Source of the DNA: Sphingobium yanoikuyae
Lineage (GTDB): Bacteria; Pseudomonadota; Alphaproteobacteria; Sphingomonadales; Sphingomonadaceae
Direction: 5' to 3'
DNA length: 64,000 bases
Assembly (NCBI RefSeq): GCF_034424525.1
Contig: NZ_CP139979.1
Location: forward strand, 3,063,001 to 3,127,000
Both the position numbers and the translations under genes were made by a program. Of the stretch, positions 7,886 through 16,656 are shown in pieces (the stretch's first letter is position 1; each line of letters starts with the position of its first letter). Under the pieces are notes generated by a model. That model saw nothing but the letters and a program-made list of their open reading frames with translations, was not told the DNA's origin and searched no databases.

Positions 7886-10390
7886 ATGTGGCGCAATTAT
7901 CTGACGGTCGGCCTGCGGTCACTGCTCAAGAGCCGCACCTATGCGGCGATCAACATATTGGGGCTGGCGACCGGCATGGCGGCCTGCCTCATCATCCTGC
8001 TGTTCGTCCGCAATGAACTGACCTTCGACGCCTGGATGCCGCAGGCGGACCGGACCTTCCAGTTCCAGACCTATTATACCGATCCGCATGGCGGCCGCGA
8101 AAACAACCTGCAGATGGCGCCCTATGTCGCGCAGGCGGCGCTGCGGAAGGATTTCCCGCAGATCGCGGCGGCCGTCCATCTGCTGTCGGCCGGGCCGGTC
8201 GTGCTGCGCAACGGCGTCGCGACCGAAGTGGACGATATGAAATTCGTCGACGGCCCGGTGTTCGACGTGCTCGACCTGCCGCTGGTGAAGGGCGATCCGC
8301 GCACCGCACTGGCCAAGCCCGGCGACATGGTGCTGACCGACAGCGAGGCGAAGCGCCGCTTCGGCAGCGAAGACCCGATGGGCCAGACGCTGACGCTCAT
8401 CTCGCGCGGCATCTCGACCGACTATCGCGTCAATGGCGTGCTCAAGGATCTGCCCAAGGCCTCGCACCTCAAGCTCACCATGCTCGCCCGCTATGATCCG
8501 CCCAGCTACTGGGCGCAGACACCCGATTTCCTCAGCCAATATGGCTGGCAGTCGGGCTGGATCTATGCCCGGCTGAAGCCCGGCGCCGACGTCAAGGCGA
8601 TCAATGCGCAGCTGCCGCAATGGGAAAAGCGCAACATCCCCGACCAGTTTTTCGGCGGCCGCCGCTTCAACCAGGGCGACGACATGAACTTCGCCCTGGT
8701 CAATGTCCGCGACGTCCATCTTGGCCGCGCCCAGAACGGGTCGATGACGCCGGGCAATGATCGCGGCTCGATCATCACCTTCGCCATCGTCGCCCTGCTG
8801 ATCCTGGGCATGGCCTGCGTCAATTTCGTCAACCTCGCCACCGCCCGCGCCAGCCAGCGCGCGCGGGAGGTTGCGCTGCGCAAGGTGCTGGGCGCCAATC
8901 GCCGCCAGCTTGTGCTGCAATTCATCGGCGAATCCATCCTGGTCTCGGCGGTGGCGATGCTGGTCGCGCTGGCGCTGACCGAATTGCTGCTGCCGCTGGT
9001 CAGCCGCTTCCTCGACGCGGATCTCAGCCTCCATTATTTCGGCAGCGGCGGCCTCATCCTGCCGATCATCGGCCTGGTGCTGCTGGTCGGCGTGGCCGGC
9101 GGCGCCTATCCCGCCTTCTACCTGTCCCGCTTCCAGCCCGCCCGCGTGCTCAAGGCCAACAAGTCGGCGGCCGATGCGGAAGGATCGGGCCGGCTGCGCA
9201 GCGCACTGGTCGTTGCCCAGTTCGCCGTGTCGATCGGCCTCATCATCTGCACCGCGGTGGTCTATGCCCAGACCCTCTATGCCCGCAATTCCGATCCCGG
9301 CTACAAGCGCGAGGGGCTGATCCAGATTTCGGGCATCAGCCGCCGCCAGCTCGACCCGGTGCTCGACACGATGGTGCGGGAAATCGAGAAGGTCGACGGC
9401 GTCACCTCGGTCGGCCGCACCAATATCGGCATCAGCACCACCAACAACACCAATAGCGGCATCCTCGTGCCCGGCCGTGAAGAGCCGATCAGCATGGGCA
9501 TCTATCAGGTCGACACGAAATTCTTCGACACGATGGGCATCAAGCTGCTCGCCGGGCGGAGCTTCGACATCAACCGGCCGATCGACGACATCACCCGTCC
9601 CTTCCCGGAGGTTCCGGAGGCCGAGCGGGCCTTTGCCGCGCGCGGCGCCAATACCGTGGTCAACGAACTGGCGGTCAAGCGCTTGGGCTTTGCCTCACCG
9701 CAGGACGCGATCGGCAAGCAGGTGCGTGGCGGCCTGGTGCGCGACGAATTTGGCGGCAGCGTGCCCATCACCATCATCGGCGTCGTCCAGGATTCGCGCT
9801 TCCGCTCGATCCGCGATCCGATGGACCCGATCTTCTTCCTCTTCGATCGCGACAATCATAACGAAATGCTGATCCGCTATCATGGCAATCCGGCGACGAT
9901 GCTGGCGCGGATCGAAAGCGTGTGGAAGCGGCTCGCTCCCGAAGTGCCCTTCACTGCCCGCTTCAGCGACGACATCGTGCGCGAAGTCTATCATGCCGAG
10001 GAAGCACGGGCCCAGGCCTTCGCCGCCTTCGCCCTGCTGGCGGTGATCGTCGGCTGCCTTGGCCTGTTCGGCCTGTCCGCCTTCACCGCGCAGCGCCGGA
10101 CCAAGGAAATCGGCATCCGCAAGGTGCTGGGCGCCAGCACGGGGAAGATCGTGCAACTGCTGGTCTGGCAGTTCACCCGCCCGGTGCTGATCGCCAACCT
10201 CATCGCCTGGCCGATCGCCTGGTGGCTGATGCGCGACTGGCTCAACGGCTTCGACGCCCGGATCGCGCTGACGCCCCTGCCCTTCCTGCTGGCAGGCGGG
10301 CTGGCGCTGCTGATCGCGATCCTCACGATTGGCGCGCACAGCTTCCGCGTCGCGCGCACCAACCCGATCCACGCGCTGCGCTACGAATGA
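7886..10390 (+). CDS. MacB/FtsX-type ABC permease, duplicated form
   Basis: The 834-residue permease has an N-terminal helix (about 20-42), a periplasmic MacB-PCD domain, three helices ending near residue 425 (first FtsX domain, ATARASQRAREVALRKVLGA), a second helix plus periplasmic domain, and a second FtsX domain with AQRRTKEIGIRKVLGA near 740. This doubled 8-helix layout is known from exporters annotated as antimicrobial-peptide or macrolide ABC permeases. With the adaptor, ATPase and sigma-54 two-component pair it probably exports a cell-envelope-active compound; the substrate is unknown. A terminator hairpin follows the stop. Confidence 0.92.
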   Translation: MWRNYLTVGLRSLLKSRTYAAINILGLATGMAACLIILLFVRNELTFDAWMPQADRTFQFQTYYTDPHGGRENNLQMAPYVAQAALRKDFPQIAAAVHLLSAGPVVLRNGVATEVDDMKFVDGPVFDVLDLPLVKGDPRTALAKPGDMVLTDSEAKRRFGSEDPMGQTLTLISRGISTDYRVNGVLKDLPKASHLKLTMLARYDPPSYWAQTPDFLSQYGWQSGWIYARLKPGADVKAINAQLPQWEKRNIPDQFFGGRRFNQGDDMNFALVNVRDVHLGRAQNGSMTPGNDRGSIITFAIVALLILGMACVNFVNLATARASQRAREVALRKVLGANRRQLVLQFIGESILVSAVAMLVALALTELLLPLVSRFLDADLSLHYFGSGGLILPIIGLVLLVGVAGGAYPAFYLSRFQPARVLKANKSAADAEGSGRLRSALVVAQFAVSIGLIICTAVVYAQTLYARNSDPGYKREGLIQISGISRRQLDPVLDTMVREIEKVDGVTSVGRTNIGISTTNNTNSGILVPGREEPISMGIYQVDTKFFDTMGIKLLAGRSFDINRPIDDITRPFPEVPEAERAFAARGANTVVNELAVKRLGFASPQDAIGKQVRGGLVRDEFGGSVPITIIGVVQDSRFRSIRDPMDPIFFLFDRDNHNEMLIRYHGNPATMLARIESVWKRLAPEVPFTARFSDDIVREVYHAEEARAQAFAAFALLAVIVGCLGLFGLSAFTAQRRTKEIGIRKVLGASTGKIVQLLVWQFTRPVLIANLIAWPIAWWLMRDWLNGFDARIALTPLPFLLAGGLALLIAILTIGAHSFRVARTNPIHALRYE

Positions 10391-10395
10391 CAGAA

Positions 10396-10430
10396 AACAG
10401 GCCGGCCATCCTGGCGGATGACCGGCCTGC
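10396..10430. terminator. Bidirectional hairpin between permease and pseudoazurin genes
   Basis: CAGGCCGG...CCATC pairs with GATG...ACCGGCCTG across a short loop just after the permease stop. The genes on either side are convergent, so the hairpin could end both transcripts. The upstream side carries AAAAC, which becomes a T-rich tail for the minus-strand transcript. Confidence 0.6.
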
Positions 10431-10453
10431 CTGCTTGCGGGATTGGACCGCGC

Positions 10454-10897
10454 TTATTTCACCTGGGACAGCGCCGCATTCATCCGCTTGGCGGCGAAGG
10501 GCGGCAGCTTGGCCGCCTTGGCCGCCGTCACATCGGCCGCCGTCGGCTTGCCCACCTGCACCAGCGCGACCATGCCCATCGAATAATGGGGCATGCATTT
10601 GATGCCATACAGGCCTGGCTTGCTGACGGTCAGCACCGCCTCCTTGTTCATCGCCCCCTTCATCGGGGTCGCGCCGGCCGGCAACATGGTGGAGATGGTC
10701 TCGGCATTATGGCTGGGATCGGTCGGCTGGAAATGGATCACGTCGCCCGGCGCCGCCTTCACGAAGGACGGTTCGAACACCATCGCGCCATCGGCGCCCT
10801 TGTTCTTCATATGGACGGTGATGTCCTTGGCCGCGGCCGGCATCGCACTGGCCATGGCCAGGCCGCCGATGATCGCCAGCGCCGAACGATGAAGCAT
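10454..10897 (-). CDS. Pseudoazurin, type I copper electron carrier
   Basis: The 147-residue protein has a Sec signal peptide (cleavage after about residue 23, PAAAK) and a cupredoxin fold. The copper ligands are visible: His63 (SHNAE), Cys101 and His104 (KCMPH), and Met109, with the Cys-x2-His-x4-Met spacing typical of pseudoazurin. It carries electrons in the periplasm between dehydrogenases, or the bc1 complex, and terminal enzymes. It lies 88 bases downstream of a CXXCW quinoprotein accessory gene on the same strand, so it may serve the quinoprotein relay encoded here. Confidence 0.92.
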   Translation of the reverse strand: MLHRSALAIIGGLAMASAMPAAAKDITVHMKNKGADGAMVFEPSFVKAAPGDVIHFQPTDPSHNAETISTMLPAGATPMKGAMNKEAVLTVSKPGLYGIKCMPHYSMGMVALVQVGKPTAADVTAAKAAKLPPFAAKRMNAALSQVK

Positions 10898-10985
10898 TTA
10901 CTCTCTCCCGAAAATCAATGGTTTGAACTACCCCGTTAGCGTGCAACATGCCCAAAAACGGGGGCCAGACAATTGACCTTTGGTC

Positions 10986-11528
10986 CTATCGGCGCGCGGG
11001 TTGGACGGGCTCCAGGTCGCGGCCCAGATCGCGCCAGCCGTCCGTCCCCTCGGCCAGCCACCAGATATTGCGATAGCCCATCGCCCGCAGCCGTCGCGCC
11101 GCATTCCAGCCCATCCAGCAATCCGCGCGGCAGAAGGTGACGATCATCCGGTCGCGCTTCCCCCCGGTCAGCCGCGCAACCCCGCGCGCGAACCAGTCGG
11201 CAATATCCGGCATCGGCGCGCCCCGCCCGCTTTCGGGAAACCAGTGGGCGCCGGGGATGCTCTCATGCAGCTGCGCCAGTTGCCAGCGTCCGTCCGCCGC
11301 GCGATGGCCGCCCTCGGCCGGCAGCACATCGATCAGGATCATGTCGATATCCGGCCGCAGCCCGGCGATCGCGGCCGGCGCGATCCTGCCCACCCCCTCG
11401 GGCGGGCGATGCACCGGCCCACGATAATGGGCAATGCGATAGCCCTCCGCATCGAACAGCCCCGCCTCCTGCGCCAGCGCCACGCCCGGCATCAGCAGCA
11501 GCGCCATCAGCCCGATCCTCGCCCGCAT
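10986..11528 (-). CDS. PQQ-dependent catabolism-associated CXXCW motif protein
   Basis: The 180-residue secreted protein (signal peptide to about residue 20) has a rhodanese-like fold. The motif FCRADCWMGWNAARR (Cys133, Cys137, Trp138) is the hallmark of this accessory family, which co-occurs with PQQ-dependent dehydrogenases. Here three residues separate the cysteines. The start is the second of two close ATGs (11528), seven bases after GGGAGG. It is divergent from the SoxYZ-like carrier gene and probably co-transcribed with pseudoazurin. The role is inferred: redox or sulfur handling in the periplasm for a quinoprotein system. Confidence 0.82.
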   Translation of the reverse strand: MRARIGLMALLLMPGVALAQEAGLFDAEGYRIAHYRGPVHRPPEGVGRIAPAAIAGLRPDIDMILIDVLPAEGGHRAADGRWQLAQLHESIPGAHWFPESGRGAPMPDIADWFARGVARLTGGKRDRMIVTFCRADCWMGWNAARRLRAMGYRNIWWLAEGTDGWRDLGRDLEPVQPARR

Positions 11529-11612
11529 CCCCATCCCTCCCAGGCCGCACGACCCAAGGTGCAATGGTAGCCGGTTTTTCCCGGCGCTAGGCATGGACTT
11601 TGGGAGAAGAGG

Positions 11613-12449
11613 ATGAACAGGCGCAAGACCCTGACAGCCATGGCCATGTCCTGCCTGCTGGCGATCGGCGGCACAGCGCCTGCCCGCGCGCCCTATCCCG
11701 CCGATCCGCTGCACTCGCCCATGTGGACCGCCCATGCGCAGACCATCTTCGGTGACGATCCGGTCCGCTTCGATCCGCGCGTGAAGGTCAGCTATCCCGA
11801 AATCGCGGAAAACCAGCGCAGCTTCCCGGTCGCGCTCGACGCCCGCGGCCTCGGTCCGGACCTCGGCCCCGTCAGGCGCATGCTGATCCTCGCCGATCTC
11901 AATCCCATCCCGATCGCCATCGACTATCGGCCCGACGGCGCCGAACCTTATGTCGCCACCCGCATCAAGCTCGACCAGCGCACCCCGGTGCGCGGCGCGG
12001 TGCAACTGGCCGACGGCCAATGGCTGGTCAGCGGCGGCTGGGTCGATGCGGCGGGCGGCGGCTGCTCGGCCCCGCCGGTCAGCCGAGTGAAGGGCGACTG
12101 GGCCCAGCATCTGGGCGAAATGCGGGGCGAAGCCTGGCCGATGGCCGATGGCGCCAGCCGGCTGCGCGTCACCTTCCGCCATCCCATGGACACCGGCTTC
12201 GTCGCCAATATCCCGACCTATCATATCGAACAGATGCGCGTGACCGGCCCTGACGGCCAGCTGTTCGGTCAGATGGAGATATGGGCCGCCGTCGCCGAAG
12301 ACCCCGCCATCACCCTGATGCCCCGCGCCCATCCCGGCGACACGCTCTCCATCGACGCGCGCGACACCAATGGCCGCGCCTATCTCGCCAAGGTGACCGT
12401 CGCCCGCCAGTCGCCCCTGCCCACCACCACCGGCGCGACCGGCCGATGA
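11613..12449 (+). CDS. Quinoprotein dehydrogenase-associated SoxYZ-like carrier
   Basis: The 278-residue exported protein (signal peptide to about residue 26) fuses a SoxY-like N-terminal half to a SoxZ-like C-terminal half. In SoxY a C-terminal Gly-Gly-Cys arm carries the sulfur intermediate; here GGGCSAPP (Cys151) sits internally at the domain junction, as in the fused family found beside PQQ enzymes. The SoxZ-like part (about 160-270) has the expected beta-sandwich pattern. Its stop overlaps the start of the zinc hydrolase gene (ATGA), which indicates a two-gene operon. Confidence 0.85.
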   Translation: MNRRKTLTAMAMSCLLAIGGTAPARAPYPADPLHSPMWTAHAQTIFGDDPVRFDPRVKVSYPEIAENQRSFPVALDARGLGPDLGPVRRMLILADLNPIPIAIDYRPDGAEPYVATRIKLDQRTPVRGAVQLADGQWLVSGGWVDAAGGGCSAPPVSRVKGDWAQHLGEMRGEAWPMADGASRLRVTFRHPMDTGFVANIPTYHIEQMRVTGPDGQLFGQMEIWAAVAEDPAITLMPRAHPGDTLSIDARDTNGRAYLAKVTVARQSPLPTTTGATGR

Positions 12450-13399
12450 TGCTCAACCGCCGACAGGCGCTGGCCGGCATGACCGGCGCCCTCCCGCTGC
12501 TGACCGGGGCCGCAACCGATGACTATCACATCGATCCGCAGCCGATCGCCGATGGCCTGTGGATGATCCATGGCGCCGATGAACCGATGCTCTTCGCCAA
12601 TGGCGGCGCAATCGCCAATATTACGATCATCGCCACCCCGGCCGGCACGCTGCTGGTCGATGCCGGCCCGTCGATCCGCTATGGCCACATGCTCAGGAAA
12701 GTGGCGGAAACGCTGACCGGTCAGCCGGTCATACGGGTCTATGTCACCCATCTCCATCCCGACCATGGCATGGGCATCGCCGCCTTCGATCCCGCCATCG
12801 TCGCCGCCCTGCCCGGCACCATCGCCGACATGGAGCGGGACGGACGCGGCTTTTCCGATGCGCTCTATCGCCTGCTGGGCGACTGGATGCGCGGCACCGA
12901 CCTCGCCCTGCCGGGCCGGCGGATCGACCAGCCGGCGGAGGATTTCGGCGGCCGCCGCCTGCAATTGCTGCCGCTCGCCGGCCACAGCAATGCCGATCTC
13001 GCCTTGTTGGACGAACGCACCGGCACGCTGATCGCGGGCGACCTGCTCTTCCTCGACCGCGCGCCCAGCACCCCGACCGCAAACCTTGGCCGCTGGCGCG
13101 AAAGCCTGGATGCGCTTGCCAAATTGCCGCACAAGGCGGCGATCCCCGGCCATGGCCCGTTCGATCCCGCCGGCACCCGCGCCATCGCCCAGACCCGCGA
13201 CTGGCTCGACTGGCTCGATGCGACACTGCGAACCGCCGTGCAGTCCGGCCTCGACATGGTGGAGGCCGGCACCCTCCCCATCCCCGACCGCTTCGCCATC
13301 ATGGCCGCCACCCGCTACGAACTGCAACGCAGCGTCGCTCACCTCTATCCCGCCCTGGAGGCGGAACTTCTGCCCAGGGTGGATCTGCCGGAGGGATGA
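12446..13399 (+). CDS. Quinoprotein relay system zinc metallohydrolase
   Basis: The 317-residue metallo-beta-lactamase-fold protein has an N-terminal export signal (LNRRQALAGM, Tat-like). Its zinc ligands are His102, His104, Asp106 and His107 (THLHPDHG), His180 (LAGHSNAD), Asp199 (AGDLL) and His236 (PGHGPF). It resembles SoxH-type hydrolases encoded with SoxYZ-like carriers in quinoprotein clusters. It overlaps the carrier gene by four bases and ends 16 bases before a convergent dehydrogenase gene. A role in regenerating or unloading the carrier is inferred. Confidence 0.85.
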   Translation: MMLNRRQALAGMTGALPLLTGAATDDYHIDPQPIADGLWMIHGADEPMLFANGGAIANITIIATPAGTLLVDAGPSIRYGHMLRKVAETLTGQPVIRVYVTHLHPDHGMGIAAFDPAIVAALPGTIADMERDGRGFSDALYRLLGDWMRGTDLALPGRRIDQPAEDFGGRRLQLLPLAGHSNADLALLDERTGTLIAGDLLFLDRAPSTPTANLGRWRESLDALAKLPHKAAIPGHGPFDPAGTRAIAQTRDWLDWLDATLRTAVQSGLDMVEAGTLPIPDRFAIMAATRYELQRSVAHLYPALEAELLPRVDLPEG

Positions 13400-13415
13400 T
13401 ATCGCCGGCGATTTT

Positions 13416-14351
13416 TCAATGGGATTCCAGCCCGTCCATGATGCCCTGCAACACCGCTGCCGACGCCTGCAGCGCCGCCCGTTCCTCCGCGTCCAGGTCC
13501 GGCGCCAGCACCCGGCTCACCCCCAGCGCCCCGATCACGCAGGGCAGGCTCAGATAGACGCCCGCCACGCCGCATTCGCCATGGGCCAGGGTCGACACCG
13601 GCAGCACCACCTGCTCGTCGCGCCGCACCGCCTCGCACAGCCGCACGATCGCCGTCGCCACGCCATAGCTTGTATGGCCCTTGCCATAGTTGATCGCATA
13701 GCCCGCCCGCATCGTCGCATGCGCCAGTTCGGCCCGGTCCAGCACCGCGCCACCGCGAAACTGGTCCAGCGTCACCCCGCCGATCCGCACGCCCGAAAAG
13801 ACCGCCACCTCGCTGTCGCCATGCTCGCCCAGCACCTGCCCCTCGACCGACACCGGCGCCACCCCCAGCCGGTCGGCCAGCCGCCGGCGAAAGCGCGCAC
13901 TGTTGAGCAGCGTCCCGGTGCCGATCACCTGTCCCACCGGCAGCCCCGACGCGCGCTGCGCCACCTGCGCCATCGCATCGACCGGGTTGGACGCGACGAT
14001 CATCACCCCGGCAAAGCCTGCTTCCACCACCCGCCGCGCACAGTCCGCCACGATGGCGGCGCTGCGTCCGGCGACCGACAGCCGGCTTTCCTCGCCATGG
14101 GTGGTCGCCCCCGCCGTGATGACCACGATCGCCGCGTCGCCCGCATCCCGATAGTCGCCGCGCAGGACATGGGCCGGCCGCGCCAGCGCATTGGCGTCGG
14201 CAATGTCCAGCGCCTCGGCCTGCGCGCGCGGCCCGTCCGCGTCGATCAGCAATATCTGCGTGAACAGCCCGCGCAGCATCATCGCATAGGCGGCCGTGGC
14301 ACCGACATGGCCGGTCCCGATGATCGCAACCTTGTCGAACCGTACCGCCAT
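13416..14351 (-). CDS. Lactate/malate dehydrogenase family protein with altered active site
   Basis: The 311-residue protein has an N-terminal Rossmann motif (IIGTGHVGATAA), the active-site loop with Arg90 (GEESRLSV), substrate Arg153 (NSARFR) and catalytic His178 (GEHGDSE). It is therefore an NAD-dependent 2-hydroxyacid dehydrogenase of the LDH/MDH fold. Two key positions differ from L-lactate dehydrogenase: the specificity residue (Gln102 in dogfish numbering) is Thr84, and the Asp168 partner of the catalytic His is Asn150. The substrate may therefore not be pyruvate. The ATG at 14351 was chosen because the fold begins right after it. It lies 16 bases downstream of a CoA-ester lyase gene, probably one operon. 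Confidence 0.82.
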   Translation of the reverse strand: MAVRFDKVAIIGTGHVGATAAYAMMLRGLFTQILLIDADGPRAQAEALDIADANALARPAHVLRGDYRDAGDAAIVVITAGATTHGEESRLSVAGRSAAIVADCARRVVEAGFAGVMIVASNPVDAMAQVAQRASGLPVGQVIGTGTLLNSARFRRRLADRLGVAPVSVEGQVLGEHGDSEVAVFSGVRIGGVTLDQFRGGAVLDRAELAHATMRAGYAINYGKGHTSYGVATAIVRLCEAVRRDEQVVLPVSTLAHGECGVAGVYLSLPCVIGALGVSRVLAPDLDAEERAALQASAAVLQGIMDGLESH

Positions 14352-14367
14352 GCCTTGTCGCCTTTCG

Positions 14368-15198
14368 CTATTGCCCGACCGCCTCCGCCCGCGCCACCAG
14401 CGCCCGCGCCTCCTCGACATGCATCGCCTCGATCATCCGCCCCTCGAAGCGCTCGGCCCCGCCGGTCGCCGCCTCGATCAGCCGGCGCGCATCCGCCACC
14501 GCCTGCGCATCCGGGCCGAACGCCTGGTTCGCCACCGGCACCTGTCCGGGGTGGATCAGCGTCTTGCCGTCAAAGCCGAAGCCATGGCCCTCGGCGCATT
14601 CCGCCTCCAGCCCCACCTCGTCATCCAGCCGGTTGAACACACCGTCGAACACCGCGATCCCCGCCGCGCGCGCCGCCAGCACCACGCTCTGCAGCACATG
14701 GGCCAGCCCCGCCCGCCCGGCCGACGGCGGAATGCTCAGATCCTTGCGCAAATCATTGGTGCCCACGAACAGCGCCGCGCAACCCTCGCCCGCCGCGATT
14801 CCCGGCGCCGCCAGCACGCCCTTCGCGCTCTCGATCATCGCGATCACCGGCTTCTGCGCGACGGAATAGACATCCTTCACCTGCTTGGCATTCTCGACCT
14901 TGGGCAGCACCACATAGTCGACCGCGGTGCGCTTCAATGCCACCATCTCTGGCCCATGCGACGGCATCCCCTCGACATTGATCCGCACCGCCATCAGCCG
15001 CCCGCCAAAGCCCTCGCCCACGGCCTCCACCGCCGCGTCCAGCGCCGCCGCCTTGTCCGCGTCGGGCACCGCATCCTCCAGGTCCAATATCACCATGTCG
15101 CACGCCAGCGTGCGCGCCTTGGCCACCGCGCGCGGATTGGACGCGGGCAGGAACAGCAGGGATCGGGCGTGGCGCAACTGCATCTTATGTCTCTCCAT
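14368..15198 (-). CDS. HpcH/HpaI aldolase / CoA-ester lyase family protein
   Basis: The 276-residue TIM-barrel protein resembles citrate lyase beta subunit and malyl-CoA lyases: RSLLFLPASNPRAVAKA at the start, ILDLEDAVPDADK near residue 50, VRIN near 80, PKVENA near 108, IESAKGVL near 130, and a C-terminal DGKTLIHPGQV. These enzymes cleave or form malyl-, citramalyl- or related CoA esters with a divalent metal held by Glu and Asp. It is co-directional with the LDH-like gene, which suggests a short 2-hydroxyacid/CoA-ester pathway; the exact substrate cannot be read. ATGs at 15198 and 15183 are both possible starts. Confidence 0.85.
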   Translation of the reverse strand: MERHKMQLRHARSLLFLPASNPRAVAKARTLACDMVILDLEDAVPDADKAAALDAAVEAVGEGFGGRLMAVRINVEGMPSHGPEMVALKRTAVDYVVLPKVENAKQVKDVYSVAQKPVIAMIESAKGVLAAPGIAAGEGCAALFVGTNDLRKDLSIPPSAGRAGLAHVLQSVVLAARAAGIAVFDGVFNRLDDEVGLEAECAEGHGFGFDGKTLIHPGQVPVANQAFGPDAQAVADARRLIEAATGGAERFEGRMIEAMHVEEARALVARAEAVGQ

Positions 15199-15260
15199 CA
15201 CTTTGCCTTTTCCCGTTAACGAATAGCCGCCATAGTGCGCTCCCACATTGGGGAGGACAT

Positions 15261-16232
15261 ATGGTGACGACCTTCGCACTCACGGTCACGTTTCTGGTGC
15301 TCTTCTACCTGGCGGTCAGCGTCAAGGTGGTGCGGCAGGGCTATCAATATACCATCGAGCGTTTCGGCCGCTTTACCGAGGTGGCGAAGCCCGGCCTCAA
15401 TTTCTACCCCGCCTTCTTCTACGCCGTCGGCCGCAAGATCAACATGATGGAGCAGGTCGTCGACATTCCGGGGCAGGAAATCATCACCAAGGACAATGCC
15501 ATGGTGTCGGTCGACGGCGTGGTCTTCTTCCAGGTGCTCGACGCCGCCAAGGCCGCCTATGAAGTGTCCGAACTCTATGTCGCCATCATGCAGCTCGCCA
15601 CCACCAATTTGCGCACCGTGATGGGCTCGATGGACCTGGACGAGACCCTGTCGAAGCGCGACGAGATCAACGCCCGCCTCCTCTCCGTGGTCGATCATGC
15701 CACCAACGCCTGGGGCATCAAGATCACCCGCGTGGAACTCAAGGACATCCGCCCGCCCGCCGACATCGTCAACGCCATGGGCCGGCAGATGAAGGCCGAG
15801 CGCGAGAAGCGCGCCAACATATTGGAGGCCGAGGGCCTGAAAAGCAGCGAGATCCTGCGCGCCGAGGGCCAGAAACAGTCGCAGATCCTGGAAGCCGAAG
15901 GCCGCCGCGAAGCCGCCTTCCGCGATGCCGAGGCGCGCGAGCGCGAGGCGGAAGCCGAAGCCAAGGCGACCCAGATGGTGTCGGACGCGATCGCCGCCGG
16001 CAATCCGCAGGCGCTCAATTACTTCAGCGCCCAGAAATATACCGACGCGGTGCAGCAATTCGCCACCTCGCCCAATGCCAAGACCATTCTCTTCCCGGTC
16101 GAGGCGACCCAGCTGATCGGCACGCTCGGCGGCATCGGCCAGCTCGCCAAGGAAGCGCTGGGCGACACCCCCACCCCACCAGCGCCACCCGCCGCACCAC
16201 GGCGGGGACCGTTCGGCCAGACCCAGGGCTGA
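15261..16232 (+). CDS. qmcA: SPFH/Band 7 (stomatin) protein, QmcA-like
   Basis: The 323-residue protein has an N-terminal membrane anchor (about 4-20), then the SPFH core (YQYTIERFGRFTEVAKPGLNF, MEQVVDIPGQEIITKDNA, VELKDIRPP) and a long charged helix (about 170-240, repeated EAEG and EAE patterns) that forms the oligomeric coiled coil. The C-terminal tail is Pro-rich. Such proteins form membrane-associated multimers that organise lipids and control FtsH-type proteases. A NfeD gene, its usual partner, follows after a repeat-filled gap. Confidence 0.92.
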   Translation: MVTTFALTVTFLVLFYLAVSVKVVRQGYQYTIERFGRFTEVAKPGLNFYPAFFYAVGRKINMMEQVVDIPGQEIITKDNAMVSVDGVVFFQVLDAAKAAYEVSELYVAIMQLATTNLRTVMGSMDLDETLSKRDEINARLLSVVDHATNAWGIKITRVELKDIRPPADIVNAMGRQMKAEREKRANILEAEGLKSSEILRAEGQKQSQILEAEGRREAAFRDAEAREREAEAEAKATQMVSDAIAAGNPQALNYFSAQKYTDAVQQFATSPNAKTILFPVEATQLIGTLGGIGQLAKEALGDTPTPPAPPAAPRRGPFGQTQG

Positions 16233-16414
16233 GGCGCGTGGCGATGGCGCATCTGCGCAACCGGTCCGCTCTGTCAGGCCATAGCGACCAAGCCATCGCG
16301 GGCTACGCACCCATCCCGCGCGCCCAAACCACCCCCACCGCCCCGAACCGCCCACCGCCTCCGTTCGCTTCGAGCCAAGTCGAGAAGCCCGCAGCGCAAC
16401 GCCTCCTCCCAAAA
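16233..16414. other. Intergenic, left part of a 424-base gene-free stretch
   Basis: The gap between the stomatin and NfeD genes runs from 16233 to 16656. This left part holds no convincing gene. It contains a degenerate copy of the palindrome described at 16415 (CCGTTCGCTTCGAGC near 16360). The rest of the gap is occupied by two palindromic repeats and the NfeD leader. Confidence 0.6.
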
Positions 16415-16480
16415 CCGTTCGCCCTGAGCCTGTCGAAGCCTGTCCAAGGAAAAGGGCTTCGACAAGCTCAGCCCGAACGG
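16415..16480. repeat. Interspersed palindromic repeat, arms CCGTTCG..TGAGC..TGTCGAAGCC
   Basis: Two arms of about 26 bases (CCGTTCGCCCTGAGCCTGTC... and its inverted copy ending GCTCAGCCCGAACGG) face each other across a 14-base loop. This is the familiar small repeat scattered between genes in many alphaproteobacterial genomes. It separates qmcA from nfeD and may act as a transcript-stabilising or terminating hairpin. Confidence 0.8.
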
Positions 16481-16504
16481 ATTGTGTTTGGCCCCACCCA
16501 CCCC

Positions 16505-16553
16505 CGTCATTCCCGCGAAAGCGGGTCGAAGAGAGGCCCGCGCCTCTCTTCGA
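16505..16553. repeat. Interspersed repeat with two adjacent hairpins
   Basis: The first part (CGTCATTCCCGCGAAAGCGGG, split over a small hairpin) is a common intergenic repeat of alphaproteobacteria. It runs directly into a second palindrome, TCGAAGAGAGG...CCTCTCTTCGA (16526-16553). Both are non-coding. Confidence 0.75.
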
Positions 16554-16656
16554 CATCTCCCGCACTTTCCGCTATCCGCGACGCCAGAGCAATTGCGCCC
16601 CGCCGCCACCGAAACGACGCAAAAACACCCCACCCCACCAACCACAGGACCACCCC

